Of a DNA stretch of 64,000 bases, positions 40,354 through 50,824 are shown in pieces; position 1 is the first letter of the stretch, and each line of letters opens with the position of its first letter. The position numbers and the translations under genes were made by a program. Source of the DNA: Leishmania infantum JPCM5 (taxonomy: Eukaryota; Euglenozoa; Kinetoplastea; Trypanosomatida; Trypanosomatidae); assembly GCF_000002875.2 (NCBI RefSeq), contig NC_009395.2, forward strand, positions 7,501-71,500. Direction: 5' to 3'. The notes beneath the pieces are model-generated. The model was not told the DNA's origin, ran no database searches, and was given only the letters and a program-made list of their open reading frames with translations.

Positions 40354-43300
40354 ATGGAGGACGCGGCCCCTACCAAGCAAGATCGTCGCATCTACAAGGT
40401 GCTGCGTGACCGATGCGATACCCCTCGCGTCCTCTTCTCCACCGAGGATCCGCTCGTCCTCGTGCGCCATGGCGACCGGTGCTACGTCTTTCTGTTCAGC
40501 ACCAAGTACTATACCTACATGGTCAAGAGCAAAGGTTTCAAGCTGTATGCGGTGTGGGCGAATCGGCAGCTGTCTGTGACAGCTCGGTCGGACCGGATCA
40601 CCCTAACGTCGCTTGACCCGCGCGCCATGAAAGCAACGCCGCAGTCCTACAAGGAGACGACGGACGCCGCTGTCAACGAGTTCAGCACGGTCACACTGGA
40701 GACGAAGTCGGCGCTGAAGGCAGCGGAGGTGGAGGAGCGTATAATGTACCTTGTTGAAAGTGCGCAGCGCACGGCGGCGGTGCTGGAGCAGCAGGAACGT
40801 GGCATTGCGCTTGACGGGGGCCGCTACCTTGGCGACAACGATGACGACGCCCACTCCGGCAGCTCCTCTGATAGCGAGGACGGTGACAGCGGCGGTACGT
40901 CCATATCCGCCACACTCGTCTCGGCAGCCGCTCGTGCAGCGGTTCAGCAGGGAGACGGAGGGCGCAAAAAGAAGGTTTCCGAAGGGGGGCTGCACATGGC
41001 CCCATCGCGCTACATCGCCATCACATCCCTTGTGGATGGCGAGTTTGCTGACTACACGACGCTCAAGAATGCGTACATGCGGCATGAGGAGGAGGACCTG
41101 CTGCGGGACTTGGGCGTCTTCATCAAAGAAAACGAAGGTCAGGTGGAGGCGTTGTGCGAGCACCACTACCCGGCCCTCATCCACGCCGCGCAGCAGTGCG
41201 TGAGCATCTCTGAGCGGGACGCCGAGCTCGTAGGCGAGGAGCTCAGCGGCGCCACTGCCCTCGTGCGCACCGCTGTCGTGAACATGAAGAAGGCTACCTC
41301 CAGCCTCCTCTTGTCACGCAGCACCCGCGACAACCTGCAGCAGGTGCGCAGCCTTCTCTCCAAAGCCATTGCCGTCGCCGAGTATCTCGAGACAGCGGAG
41401 TCGCAGACGCAGCGCCAGCAGCTCGTTGGGGCGGTGGCCACGCTGCGCGAGCTGATTCGCCTGGCCGCGCCGCTTAGCGAGTACGCCATTGGCGAGTACG
41501 TGCTGCATGTTCGCGTCCCGGCACTCACGCAGGATGTCTTCAGTTACGCCGTGCAGCATCTCAACAACTGGCTGCGTGTCCTGCGGGACAAGGCGTATCC
41601 GATTGGGAAGGCTGCGATGGAGTGGCAAGGCACCGTGGCCGCCGGTCGCCTTTCCTCGCACCTCGTCATGGCCGAGGCAAGCGAGCAGTGGTGGCTGAAC
41701 GAGGAGTTTGTGCCAGCGCAGCTGGAGCTGGCGCCGTTCGCCGAGGCGGAGGCGATCACTGCGGTGTCCAACGGTGCCGGAATCCAAGCCGTCTTCATAG
41801 AGCTGCACCGCGAGGAGTACCTCGACAAGTACTACACAGAGGGCCGGTGGCAACAGGCGCGCGCTGATCTGCTGGAGTGTCCGCTGACGTTGGCGAGCCT
41901 GTCGCCTGCCGAAGTGCTCAGCAAGTTCCGCGAGTACTGCGCCACAGCCATGGGGTTCATTTTAATCGAGGACATAGTTTACGGCGCCACCTCGCCGCAC
42001 CTTCGCTCCCGGGCCGAGATTATCCAGCTGTGGGCCAGCCTCTCTGCCAAGATTGCCGAGCACGCCCTCAAGGTGCTGCAGGTCCTGCTGGCAAACCCTA
42101 GCGAGACAAGCGAGGCTGTCCAGCAGGTCCAGGTACTGCAGTCGCTCATCCGCTGTGCCGCCGACAACGTGAAATGTGTCGAGCTAAGCAACCTGCCCCT
42201 TATGCGCGCGATGGAGACGGCGAGCGACCAGCTGATCAGCTCATGGCTGCAGCAGGCCTGTGTTGACTGCATGCAGCTCATTATGAGCGATACGTTTGCC
42301 CCCGCCGTGGCCACGGATGCCGCGCAATATGCCGAGCTTGTTGCGCGCTTCTACTTCCACAGGTGCACCTCTCTGGAGCTGAGCATCCCAAGCGCCTACA
42401 CTAGTGGCGCCCTAACGCTGCCCTACAGTGCTGTCGTGCCGCACATCGGTGAGTGCGTTCTCGGCTTCCTTACGCAGTGCTACTCCACCATCATCACCGA
42501 CACGTCCACCGTCGTGATGCAGTCGGAGCTGAACAACGTGGACGAGATGCTGCTCAAGTACCTGACGGTGCTCTTCCGCACAGTGGCAGAGTCGATGCAG
42601 GGTCAGCTCATGTCCATCGATGCGCGAGCCGTTCTGCAGCTCGCAGTCTACGTGACGAGCTGCTCTATGATGCCAGTGCTCATATCATGCGCGGAACAGC
42701 AGTACATGCTGCACTGGCAATGTCATTACGAGCGGGAGAAGACGCAGACAATCGGGGCACCGAAGCTGATGGCACACTGCGTCAAGTTCTTCACCAAGTC
42801 TCTGCAGCTCGGGATTGAGCGGCTGCTCTCGGCGATCATGAAGGAGGTCGAGGTGCGGCTGCAGGCCGTAGACTCCATGTCGTACTGGAAGGCGCAGGTC
42901 GAGGCGCGCCGACAGAACCAAAAAGATAACGGCGAGGCCTTTGCGTCCTGCATGGAGTACATTCTCACGATGATTCCCAAGCTGAGCTCCGTCCTGCAGA
43001 GCACCGTCGTGCGCAGTGTCGTGGGAACGGCGATCACGCGAGCAGCAGTTCTCATGCAGTCCAGCTTGCACACAGCCATCACAAACGCCTATCAAGACGG
43101 TGCGCGCGACTTTTCTATATGGAAAGAAGCCATCGAGGAGTACGAGAGTCAGTGCACCATGGGTGTCCCTCTGTGGCAGCGCCGTCTTGGTGAGCTTCTG
43201 CCGGGTATCAGTGGGGCACAACGCTTCCCACTCAACGCGGCGGTCGCAGTGCAGGAGGTGCATCAGTGGATGGATCCGAAGGAGCAGGCGTACAAGGCGG

Positions 43301-43437
43301 ACAAGGCGAGCCAGCCACAGATCTTAGCTGGCATCGAAGGCGCCGGCAAGGCTGTGGCGAAGGGTTTCCAAGCAGTGGGCAAGGGCGTCGCTGCCAGAGC
43401 CAGTGTCTTTGGGAAAGGGCCACAGCAGCAGCAGTAG
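40354..43437 (+). CDS. Exocyst complex subunit Sec15-like (EXOC6)
   Basis: A 1027-aa protein. From about residue 255 the sequence follows the Sec15 pattern: 'EALCEHHYPALIHAAQQCVSI', a coiled segment (300-370), then VRVPALTQDVFSYAV ... LRDKAYPIGKAAM, and further helical bundles to about 990. Sec15 is an exocyst subunit that bridges secretory vesicles (through a Rab GTPase) to the complex; in trypanosomatids exocytosis is confined to the flagellar pocket. The first 200 residues are extra: a compact region (about 5-90, KQDRRIYKVLRDRC ... LITLTS-type strands) with a PH-like look, then an acidic Ser-rich linker (about 160-190). The last 35 residues (GAGKAVAKGFQAVGKG) resemble an amphipathic Gly/Ala/Lys tail. 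The ATG at 40354 is the first in frame. Another exocyst or CATCHR subunit is the main alternative. Confidence 0.7.
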   Translation: MEDAAPTKQDRRIYKVLRDRCDTPRVLFSTEDPLVLVRHGDRCYVFLFSTKYYTYMVKSKGFKLYAVWANRQLSVTARSDRITLTSLDPRAMKATPQSYKETTDAAVNEFSTVTLETKSALKAAEVEERIMYLVESAQRTAAVLEQQERGIALDGGRYLGDNDDDAHSGSSSDSEDGDSGGTSISATLVSAAARAAVQQGDGGRKKKVSEGGLHMAPSRYIAITSLVDGEFADYTTLKNAYMRHEEEDLLRDLGVFIKENEGQVEALCEHHYPALIHAAQQCVSISERDAELVGEELSGATALVRTAVVNMKKATSSLLLSRSTRDNLQQVRSLLSKAIAVAEYLETAESQTQRQQLVGAVATLRELIRLAAPLSEYAIGEYVLHVRVPALTQDVFSYAVQHLNNWLRVLRDKAYPIGKAAMEWQGTVAAGRLSSHLVMAEASEQWWLNEEFVPAQLELAPFAEAEAITAVSNGAGIQAVFIELHREEYLDKYYTEGRWQQARADLLECPLTLASLSPAEVLSKFREYCATAMGFILIEDIVYGATSPHLRSRAEIIQLWASLSAKIAEHALKVLQVLLANPSETSEAVQQVQVLQSLIRCAADNVKCVELSNLPLMRAMETASDQLISSWLQQACVDCMQLIMSDTFAPAVATDAAQYAELVARFYFHRCTSLELSIPSAYTSGALTLPYSAVVPHIGECVLGFLTQCYSTIITDTSTVVMQSELNNVDEMLLKYLTVLFRTVAESMQGQLMSIDARAVLQLAVYVTSCSMMPVLISCAEQQYMLHWQCHYEREKTQTIGAPKLMAHCVKFFTKSLQLGIERLLSAIMKEVEVRLQAVDSMSYWKAQVEARRQNQKDNGEAFASCMEYILTMIPKLSSVLQSTVVRSVVGTAITRAAVLMQSSLHTAITNAYQDGARDFSIWKEAIEEYESQCTMGVPLWQRRLGELLPGISGAQRFPLNAAVAVQEVHQWMDPKEQAYKADKASQPQILAGIEGAGKAVAKGFQAVGKGVAARASVFGKGPQQQQ

Positions 43438-44064
43438 CTGCCGCACAGTTGTGGCGATTCCAGTGTCGCGTGTCGGCCCTCACGCCGGCCGTGTGAACAG
43501 TCGACATGGGTACGCTTATCGCCGTCTGTGTCTTGTCACTCGTGTTGTCGCTGTCGGCGCCCTCGCACGTGCGTCCTCATCTGCTCAAAAACGTATGTGC
43601 GTTTCTTCTCTTGCTGCATTTTTTTACGCTCGCTCGCCTCTTTGCGCCGTTGCCCATGCGCTGCATCAGCATCTCCCGTGATCCACGCAGCACTCGAGAG
43701 AGGGCGTCGGTGTGGGTCTCTTCCCTCGACGCTCTCTCCTCTCCGCTGCCTCTGGGCAGCGTGAAAGTGCATGCACTGCCTACGTAGCCCGGTCGAACGC
43801 CCCGCTCACACGGGCACGGAGGTCGCCCACGGGGTACACAGGCGCCAAGATGGATGCCCCCTTGTCGCGTCGCTCTTAGTATCTCTGGTCTGCTCGAATC
43901 TTCCTCACTTGCACGCACTCCCTCGCACCGCCGCCACCCACCGGCACGCCGACACGCTCTGCGCATCGTCCACGTAGGCTTCGCGCCACCGCGTCTTTTC
44001 TGCTTGCTTACGCTACTCTGCCACTAAAGCCACCCCGATCGCGTTCAGCACGGCCACCGTAGCA
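43438..44064. other. Intergenic spacer
   Basis: No supported gene. Pyrimidine-rich stretches near 43600-43640 and 43985-44010. Confidence 0.5.
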
Positions 44065-46218
44065 ATGGCCTCCACACTGGTGCACGACCTGCAGCAGTTC
44101 CGCTACGTGACAGCCTTCACCTGCCCAGTGCCATGGACGCATGTGCGCCACGTCAGCATCCCGGAGCTGCGTCACGAGGCGCCCGACCTCCCATTCATGG
44201 CGAGCCTGATCTCTGCTCTCTCCGACTGCGACGTCTCTCTGCACGAAATCCACGACCACAACGACGCCGACATTCTTCAGCTTGTTCAGGTGCTTCAAGT
44301 ATGTCTGCAGTTCTCACTGTGGTCGCAAAACATTCTCAAGGAGAAGCTGCTCGAAGTGCAGGCGACGCACGTCGCGAAGGGGGTATCGGCGCAGCAGCTC
44401 GAGAACCTGGAGAGGCGCTATCACGCGCTAGAGGGGGAGATGGCAGCCCTGCATAAGGATCGGGACATGCTCTCATTGGGTACGGCAAACCTTCGCGCCT
44501 CCCTTCTGCAGATGGAGAAGACGATTAAGCGGCAGGAGCGGCAGCTGCAGCAGGAGCAGGGACGCAACGCACAGCTGGTGGCGAAGCTGGAGAAGGCGTT
44601 GTGCGCGCGGGCACTGGCGGCGCCGTTGATGTCAGCACCGCGCTTACCTCCACCTCGAGAGTCGCAGCAACGTTCAGCTGGCAATCGGCACGCATCTGCG
44701 CCAACGCACCGCACAAAGAAAGCTGCCACCGTATACCACTCTTCTCGGCTTCCCACGGGCAACGCAGATGCGCACAGAGACAGCACCGCCTCTTTAACAA
44801 GCGATACTTCGTACGGCGACAGTTGTCTGTCCGCCGAGGTCGCCGCCAGAGCACACTCTCACGTACCCCAGCCCTGCGGCAGTGTTGATCCTCCGCCGCC
44901 CCCTTTCCTGGACTGGCGCACCTTGGTACGCTACATCATCCACGAGGAGCAGAGGACATCCGCGTGGACCTCTACCCATGCTTCTCCCACCGCTGCAAGG
45001 GCGACAGCCGATGAGAGGCGCATCGAAAGAAAGGCGGAGCTGATGCCGGCGGCCCAGCACCCGAGCGAGCCGGCAGCGGCCCTGCCTGCCGCAGCCACGC
45101 CGCAAGTCTCGGAGGCGCAACTCGACTCCTTTTTTGCGGGACTCACCGCTGGTGTCACGACAGAAGTCGTCGCATACTCCCGCGCAGTGGCGGCACGCGC
45201 CGAGGAGATGGTGCGTGCCGCCACACAGCAACGGATGCAAGAAACAGCAGAGGCGCAGCAGGCGCTGATGGCGCAGGTGCAGACCGCGCTTGGCAGTCTC
45301 AGTGCTGAGCTAGCGGCGTACAAGCAGCAAAAGGACGCGACACCGTCGCCTGATCTCAGAGCGGTCGCAATGCCGGTCGCCGCAAGTGGCGCCTCCGACC
45401 CTCACGCGCAGCTCTCCCCGTTTTCTCCGGTGTTGGCGTTGTCGAATGTGAGAAACTCCGCTGCCGCCGCGTTGCCGGCGCCCTCCCGACACGCCAGCAG
45501 CGCGCCCGTAACCCTGAACAACGCTCCGCCAACGAACGACTCGAAGCCGCTCTCACAGCCTCCACAGGCCTCCGCGTCGCCTCTTCCGCCGTCCATCGAC
45601 AGCTCGCCGCCGGCCTCGTTCTTGAACTCTTTCGTGACGTCCGGCGCGGCCCTGTGCCACTCCACGAGAGGCCGTGAGGCGCTCGATAGCGGCTCGAAGA
45701 CGCGAAAGCCTTTGCCGGACTTTTCACCCGATATTCTTCGCACGCCGCCCACCAGCGAGCACGGCGACGCTGCAGCGCCGTCAGGCGCCGGCAGCGACGG
45801 GCCACGCAGCGTCGTCTCCCGAGCAGATGACGAAGACGAGCGAGACGTCGACGTGGACCTCCTACCGCTAGACAGCTCCTCGTCAGACTCGTCATCGGGC
45901 TCCTCCCAGAGCTCCGACGGCAAGGCGGATGGCGTTGCTGAAGTCAGCCACGCTTACCCTCGGGTGCTCGCGAAGCCGTCCTCGGCGCCTCCTATGTACC
46001 CTAACAAGACCCCGACAGCAGCGGCCGTCGTGGTGCAGCCCGCAGCGCCACAGCACCCGTCCGCGAACCGCACGCTCAGCCTGCACTTCTCGACACGCTC
46101 TGACATGAGTGAAGGCAGCTCCCACGGCTCGTCGCAGATGCTGCGAGAAACACGCGCGCAACTTCAGGCGCTCTTAGAGGAGGAAGAAGCCGCGGGACGG
46201 GCAAAGACGCATAGATGA
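44065..46218 (+). CDS. DZIP1-like coiled-coil protein
   Basis: A 717-aa protein. Residues about 11-100 (FRYVTAFTCPVPWTHVRHVSI ... DILQLVQVLQVCLQFSLWSQNILKEKL) fit the N-terminal domain of DZIP1/DZIP1L, proteins of the ciliary transition zone and basal body. A coiled coil follows (about 105-190). The rest (200-660) is Ala/Ser/Pro-rich and mostly disordered, with a helical segment around 345-430 and an acidic/Ser tract (about 590-630). The C2H2 zinc finger that follows this domain in animal DZIP1 is not seen. A role at the basal body or flagellar transition zone is inferred from this weak similarity. The ATG at 44065 comes after an AG at 44061-44062. Confidence 0.65.
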   Translation: MASTLVHDLQQFRYVTAFTCPVPWTHVRHVSIPELRHEAPDLPFMASLISALSDCDVSLHEIHDHNDADILQLVQVLQVCLQFSLWSQNILKEKLLEVQATHVAKGVSAQQLENLERRYHALEGEMAALHKDRDMLSLGTANLRASLLQMEKTIKRQERQLQQEQGRNAQLVAKLEKALCARALAAPLMSAPRLPPPRESQQRSAGNRHASAPTHRTKKAATVYHSSRLPTGNADAHRDSTASLTSDTSYGDSCLSAEVAARAHSHVPQPCGSVDPPPPPFLDWRTLVRYIIHEEQRTSAWTSTHASPTAARATADERRIERKAELMPAAQHPSEPAAALPAAATPQVSEAQLDSFFAGLTAGVTTEVVAYSRAVAARAEEMVRAATQQRMQETAEAQQALMAQVQTALGSLSAELAAYKQQKDATPSPDLRAVAMPVAASGASDPHAQLSPFSPVLALSNVRNSAAAALPAPSRHASSAPVTLNNAPPTNDSKPLSQPPQASASPLPPSIDSSPPASFLNSFVTSGAALCHSTRGREALDSGSKTRKPLPDFSPDILRTPPTSEHGDAAAPSGAGSDGPRSVVSRADDEDERDVDVDLLPLDSSSSDSSSGSSQSSDGKADGVAEVSHAYPRVLAKPSSAPPMYPNKTPTAAAVVVQPAAPQHPSANRTLSLHFSTRSDMSEGSSHGSSQMLRETRAQLQALLEEEEAAGRAKTHR

Positions 46219-46843
46219 ACCTCAGCATAGTCGCGTGAGAGGGGAAGGGTAGCAGTGGTGATGGTGGCGACTGGCACACGTGCCGTCGAAGCGCCGTTGC
46301 GTCGTTGTGTGGCTTTCGCTACTACTGTTCCGCCATGCTCACGCCCGGGGTTGCTCTCGAGGCATAGAGAGGATATTGATCGACGGCGCACCTCGTGTGG
46401 CCCATGTCTTGAAAGAGCTGCTTAGAAGACGCAGGCCACAATGACAGACCAACCTCGCGCAGTCCTACACACGCGCACTCGCAGGTGGTGCAGCGAGAGC
46501 TGGCGCAAGGATGGGGTAAGCATAGGCCAGGCTTGTTCCCTCTCAATGGCCTTTTTGGCCTCTTGGTTGGCTAGCTGAATGCATGGACGGCGATGCCTGG
46601 CTGCAGATGGGACTCACTCCCGCGCGCGTGCTGCCTGGCAATGCCGTGTGCTCGCTCCTGTTATTGCTGTGTCATCACCGTGTAGCCCATCTCCCCTCTC
46701 CGTCATCTGTACCGCTATTTCCTTTTGGAGGACCTTCTCCCCGCCCGTGCTCACACGCATAGAGAGGCATCACATATATATATATATATGTATACCACCC
46801 TCGTACAGAGCACGATCATATCACACACGCCGGCAACTTCGCG
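46219..46843. other. Intergenic spacer
   Basis: No supported gene. It has an (AT)n run at 46774-46789 and pyrimidine tracts near 46660-46740 upstream of the MCTS1-like gene. Confidence 0.55.
46774..46789. repeat. (AT)n run
   Basis: Eight AT units about 55 bp before the MCTS1-like start codon, likely within its 5' leader or splice region. Confidence 0.85.
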
Positions 46844-47434
46844 ATGACGACATCGGCCAGCCTCTTCAAGAAGTTCACGCTCGAGAACGTGGCTCAGATC
46901 GCGAGCAGTAGCCATAAAGAGCAGAAGGAGGTGCGCGAGGAGCTCGCGGAGCAGTACCCAGCGCTAGAGGAGTACTGGGAAGAGATTCTGCCCAAGAAGT
47001 CGGACATCTTCATCATCCGCTGTCAGGGTCAGGTGCACTGCATCACCCTCGTCAGCTCCCAGCCCGAGGTGCTCTTCTTCAATCACCACGGTGGGCCTTA
47101 CCTACCGCACTTGAAGCTGCTGCACAAGTACCCCTTCATGTTGAAGGGGCACCAGGTGGACATTGGCGGCTGCCGCTATGTCATCTCTGGTGCGAACGTC
47201 ATGTGCCAAGGCTTGACCTCTGCCGGCGGCGTCGTTGCGGACGGCACGGAGGAGGGGGAGGTGGTTGCTGTCTACGTGGAGGGCAAGGAGCATGCGGTGG
47301 CGGTGGGCACCATGCTCATGTCCTCGGATGAGATCAAGGAAAAGAATAAGGGGCCGTGCATAGAGAACATCCACCACCTCGGCGACGGGCTGTGGATGAA
47401 CCCCATCCTCAGCGCCTCACACATCAGCGTGTAG
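46844..47434 (+). CDS. MCTS1: MCTS1/Tma20-like PUA-domain translation factor
   Basis: A 196-aa protein with the exact two-part layout of MCT-1/Tma20: an N-terminal DUF1947-type domain (1-92; LFKKFTLENV, LPKKSDIFIIRCQ, VLFFNHHGGPYLPHLKLLHKYP) and a C-terminal PUA domain (about 93-180; VDIGGCRYVISGANVMCQGLTSAGG). Tma20 pairs with Tma22/DENR and binds the 40S subunit, where it recycles deacylated tRNA after termination and helps re-initiation. The human protein is 181 aa, so the length fits. The ATG at 46844 gives the expected N-terminus. The likely partner (DENR) is not in this window. Confidence 0.93.
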   Translation: MTTSASLFKKFTLENVAQIASSSHKEQKEVREELAEQYPALEEYWEEILPKKSDIFIIRCQGQVHCITLVSSQPEVLFFNHHGGPYLPHLKLLHKYPFMLKGHQVDIGGCRYVISGANVMCQGLTSAGGVVADGTEEGEVVAVYVEGKEHAVAVGTMLMSSDEIKEKNKGPCIENIHHLGDGLWMNPILSASHISV

Positions 47435-48234
47435 CGTGAGGAAGAAACATAGGCGTGAAATCAAGCAAGGTGCATCGGTGTCGTGTACGACGTAGCGGGG
47501 GAGAGGGCGAGGCAAGGGAATGAAGAGAGAGCTGCAGTCACACAGCGAATACGGTGCGGTGCGCGCGCATATGTTTAAACGCATCAGTGGCGGTGGCGGC
47601 GTGTGTGAGGGGGGAGGGGAGGGCCTGTCTGTCTGGTTGAGAGGGTTTCGAGGGTTCCGGTACATCACCTGGCCGCGTCACGCTGCTCCGCTCTCTCTTT
47701 CCCCATTCACTCTCACCCCGCCTTTCTCCCTTTTCTAGACGTCGTGTGTTGGCCATGCCCCGTGGCGGGATATGGCGTCTGCGCCCGTTGAGTTGGCGGG
47801 TTCGCTGTATCGCATATTGGTGTTGGCGGCGCGTTTTGGTGTGTTCATTTCTCTCGATGCGCCGGGCGTTAAGGACTAAAAACGGAGCTCAAACACGAAG
47901 CGCAGCGGCACGCGTAAAGTGAAAAGCACGGAAAGTGCAGCTGCGTCACGCAAGGGACCACGATATTTTCTCTCGCGAAGAGAAGGCGGGCGTGGCCCGC
48001 GGTGTCAACAAAGGTGCAGACCAAAGACAGCACTCGTGTACCTAAGCGGCGTGCGCCCCTTGCGCTCACGTGGCTCTCCCGATTCTCCCACCATGTGCAT
48101 TTCCTGTCTCTCTCCGTCCCCACCCCCTCGCGCCCTTCCTCCGCATTCACACGCACGCGTGTTTGCGTCGCCACCATCGTCACTGCGCACGTTTTCGCCC
48201 CTCGTGTGGGAAGTGAAGCAAGCGTGTGCCCGTG
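47435..48234. other. Intergenic spacer
   Basis: No supported gene. Pyrimidine-rich stretches near 47690-47736 and 48105-48140. Confidence 0.5.
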
Positions 48235-50064
48235 ATGCAGCGCCACTCGAGACGGAGGCTGCTCAAGTATCTTCCCGGCGTGCGGGTAGAGTACGGCGGG
48301 TCAGCTGCCAAGCTGCTTGACTCGTACCTGCACCAGGATGCCGGCGCGAAGCACGCCGTCAATCTTCCAGTGTCGCAGCGGTACTTCTACATGAAAAATA
48401 GGAACAACGACGTCTCCTCGCGGAGTGCCTCCGGTGCCTCGCAGCAACATCAGATGATACAGCTGCGCCTCGGTGCTGCGCAGATGCTGAGCTCCTCACA
48501 GCACACCAGCATCGACAATGTCAACGAGGCGCACCCGCTCTACTACGCACAAACCTCCCCACGTGCGGCTGGGCTCACGGCGCCGCTGGTTTTGGCCCTC
48601 AAGCGGCTACGCATTCATCGCCTGACGGAGCTGCAAGGTGCGTTGGTGCCGCTGCTGCTCAAAGGAAAGCACGTCATTGCGCACTCAGAGACCGGAACAG
48701 GCAAGAGTTTTGGCGTTGCGCTGGGCATCGCCAACCGCATCATCCGCGACCAGCTGAACTACCGCCTCCACACCGTTGTTCTGGTGCCCACCGAGGAGCT
48801 GGCCCTGCAGTACGACAAGTGGCTGCGACACTTCGGTGGATGCACGTCGCAGGTGGTGCAGGTCGCCATCGACAGCATCCCTCTCGAGGCACAGCTCGCC
48901 AAGCTGCATAACATTCAGCCGCACGTGCTCGTCGGGACGCCGCAGCGCGTGGCTGACATTGTGCGCCTAAGCCCCTCCATCCTTGGCGAAAAGCTGCGGC
49001 GCAAGGTGGACTGCGTCGTCCTGGACGAGGCGGACATGATCATTCATGCCAACGTTGCGTACGGGCGGCAGCGACTAAGCGGCGCAAACCTTGTGGACCG
49101 GCTTTTCCGCAACAGGCGAGAAGAGGTGCCAGCACAGCTTGTGGCAGCCAGCGCGACGGTCGACGGCGTCACAGCACAGACACTGAACACGTGGACACGC
49201 AACGACCGCACGGTGCGGCTGACGACAAGCTTCGTGGAGCACACGATTCCGCCGACAATTCAGTTCTACTTCTTTGGCGCGTCAAGGGTGTATCCGCTGG
49301 AGCGGTGCCTCTTGCTATCCCTTCAACTAATCTGCACACAGCGGCCTGACACCCGCATCTTGATATTTACCGAAGACGAGCGCGTCGCCGAGGTGTGCGC
49401 GCTGCTCACGTCCGCGGAGGTGGAAGGAGAGATGCGCCGCATCGCCCCGGGCACGCTGTCACCTACGAAGGTGTTTGCTGGGGCCCTGCACGCTCTGCCC
49501 CGAAGCATCCCTTCGGCAGACACCAAGGAATCTCACTACCCAGACAACCCGGTGTCGCACCGCCGCGTCCCGCTCACAACCGCAACGCAGCAGGCAGCCC
49601 CCTTCAGCGCAATACGCGGGAGCAGCAGCGTCTACGAGGATGTGCGTGCCCACCAGGTTATCCGGCAGCACGGCGACGTCTACGTGAAGAATAACAGCTC
49701 CCTCTCTCGGCTGAATGAGGGCAAGCTGGTGGTCGGCGTGGGTAGCTTCAACAGCAGCCGAGGACTGCATGTTAACGGTATCACACACGTCATTCTCTAC
49801 GGCGCCTGCCCTTCGGCTGCGTGCTTCGTCCACTGCGCAGGGCGTACAGGCCGCATGGGTGCGGAGGGCGACGTGTTGGTGCTGTACCCGCCATCCTCTG
49901 GTCGCCAGGTGCAGCAGGTGTGCAGCTCACTGGAGATTCCATTTCACTCAAGTCGCATGAGTGCCGTGGAAGACCTCCTCCGCTCTGGCGAGGCTCGCAC
50001 TACCGAGTCCGTCGCTGGCGCCGTGAACGAATCGGCGAGCGGCGCGGCGGCCGGCAGCACCTGA
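48235..50064 (+). CDS. DEAD-box RNA helicase, possibly mitochondrial
   Basis: A 609-aa superfamily 2 helicase. The N-terminus (MQRHSRRRLLKYLPGVRV) is basic and hydrophobic, compatible with mitochondrial import. Motifs: Q-like region (LRIHRLTELQ, about 125), motif I SETGTGKS (about 152), Ia VPTEELA, Ib TPQRV, II DEAD (about 264), III SAT (about 305), IV ILIFTEDE, V-like 'GVGSFNSSRGL', VI HCAGRTGRMG (about 533). Motif I has Ser in place of the usual final Thr, and motif VI keeps both arginines, so activity is plausible. An insert of about 85 residues (420-500) splits the second RecA lobe. The ATG at 48235 is the first in frame. The closest named relative cannot be fixed by eye; mitochondrial RNA editing or processing helicases are candidates. 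Confidence 0.85.
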   Translation: MQRHSRRRLLKYLPGVRVEYGGSAAKLLDSYLHQDAGAKHAVNLPVSQRYFYMKNRNNDVSSRSASGASQQHQMIQLRLGAAQMLSSSQHTSIDNVNEAHPLYYAQTSPRAAGLTAPLVLALKRLRIHRLTELQGALVPLLLKGKHVIAHSETGTGKSFGVALGIANRIIRDQLNYRLHTVVLVPTEELALQYDKWLRHFGGCTSQVVQVAIDSIPLEAQLAKLHNIQPHVLVGTPQRVADIVRLSPSILGEKLRRKVDCVVLDEADMIIHANVAYGRQRLSGANLVDRLFRNRREEVPAQLVAASATVDGVTAQTLNTWTRNDRTVRLTTSFVEHTIPPTIQFYFFGASRVYPLERCLLLSLQLICTQRPDTRILIFTEDERVAEVCALLTSAEVEGEMRRIAPGTLSPTKVFAGALHALPRSIPSADTKESHYPDNPVSHRRVPLTTATQQAAPFSAIRGSSSVYEDVRAHQVIRQHGDVYVKNNSSLSRLNEGKLVVGVGSFNSSRGLHVNGITHVILYGACPSAACFVHCAGRTGRMGAEGDVLVLYPPSSGRQVQQVCSSLEIPFHSSRMSAVEDLLRSGEARTTESVAGAVNESASGAAAGST

Positions 50065-50824
50065 GGGCGCATTCGTGCGTGGTGGCGCACAGTTTTCCAG
50101 GCTGCACTCAGAGACGTCAGTGCGTACTATGACAAGCACAGGGGTGTTGTGTGCATACATGCGTGCATCAGCGAGCGTGCCGCGTCGACGCTCCCTCGAG
50201 CCCGCAGCGCTTTATTCCTCCCACGCTCACGACAACGCGGCCGCGCATCTCTAGAGGCCGGGCGCAAGGCTCCGTTGGAGCGGAAGGGGCGCCGAGAATC
50301 GAGATATCACTCTCTCGCCTTCTTCGTCTTTGGATGTGATGAGGACGAACGAGGTGGAGTTTTACGAGGAGCACTGTCACCCTACACGGCCCCCTCCCTC
50401 ACCCTTCTTCGCTTGGCTAGTCTCACCTGCTGGAATAGACCCACCCGCGGGTGGGGATTACGAAGTTAGACTCTTGGTGAAGATGTGTCTCTGTGTTGCG
50501 CACTAGGGGATCACCTCCCACAGGGCCGAATCTGCGCACTGGCTTCCATTCACCTTCGAGGCGTGCTTCAATGTCGAGCGCATGCGTGCATGCAAGCTTT
50601 GGGGGTGTGTGATGTGCCCCGTAGCGGTCGCGTCTTGCAGCTCTCACGCATGCTGCTGTCCATGGGCGACTACCCACACCACCCAGCCCCCTACCCATCC
50701 TTCACTCTCTCTCTCACGATCTCGATGATTTCGGCTGAACTCACACAAACGCACACACACACACACACCGCCCACACCGCTGGTTCTGCGCAGCAGCGGA
50801 AACACCAAGACGCATCTGTACAAA
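50065..50824. other. Intergenic spacer
   Basis: No supported gene. An (AC)n run at 50751-50768 lies just before the next gene. Confidence 0.5.
50751..50768. repeat. (AC)n run
   Basis: Nine AC units in the leader region of the 184-aa hypothetical gene. Confidence 0.85.
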
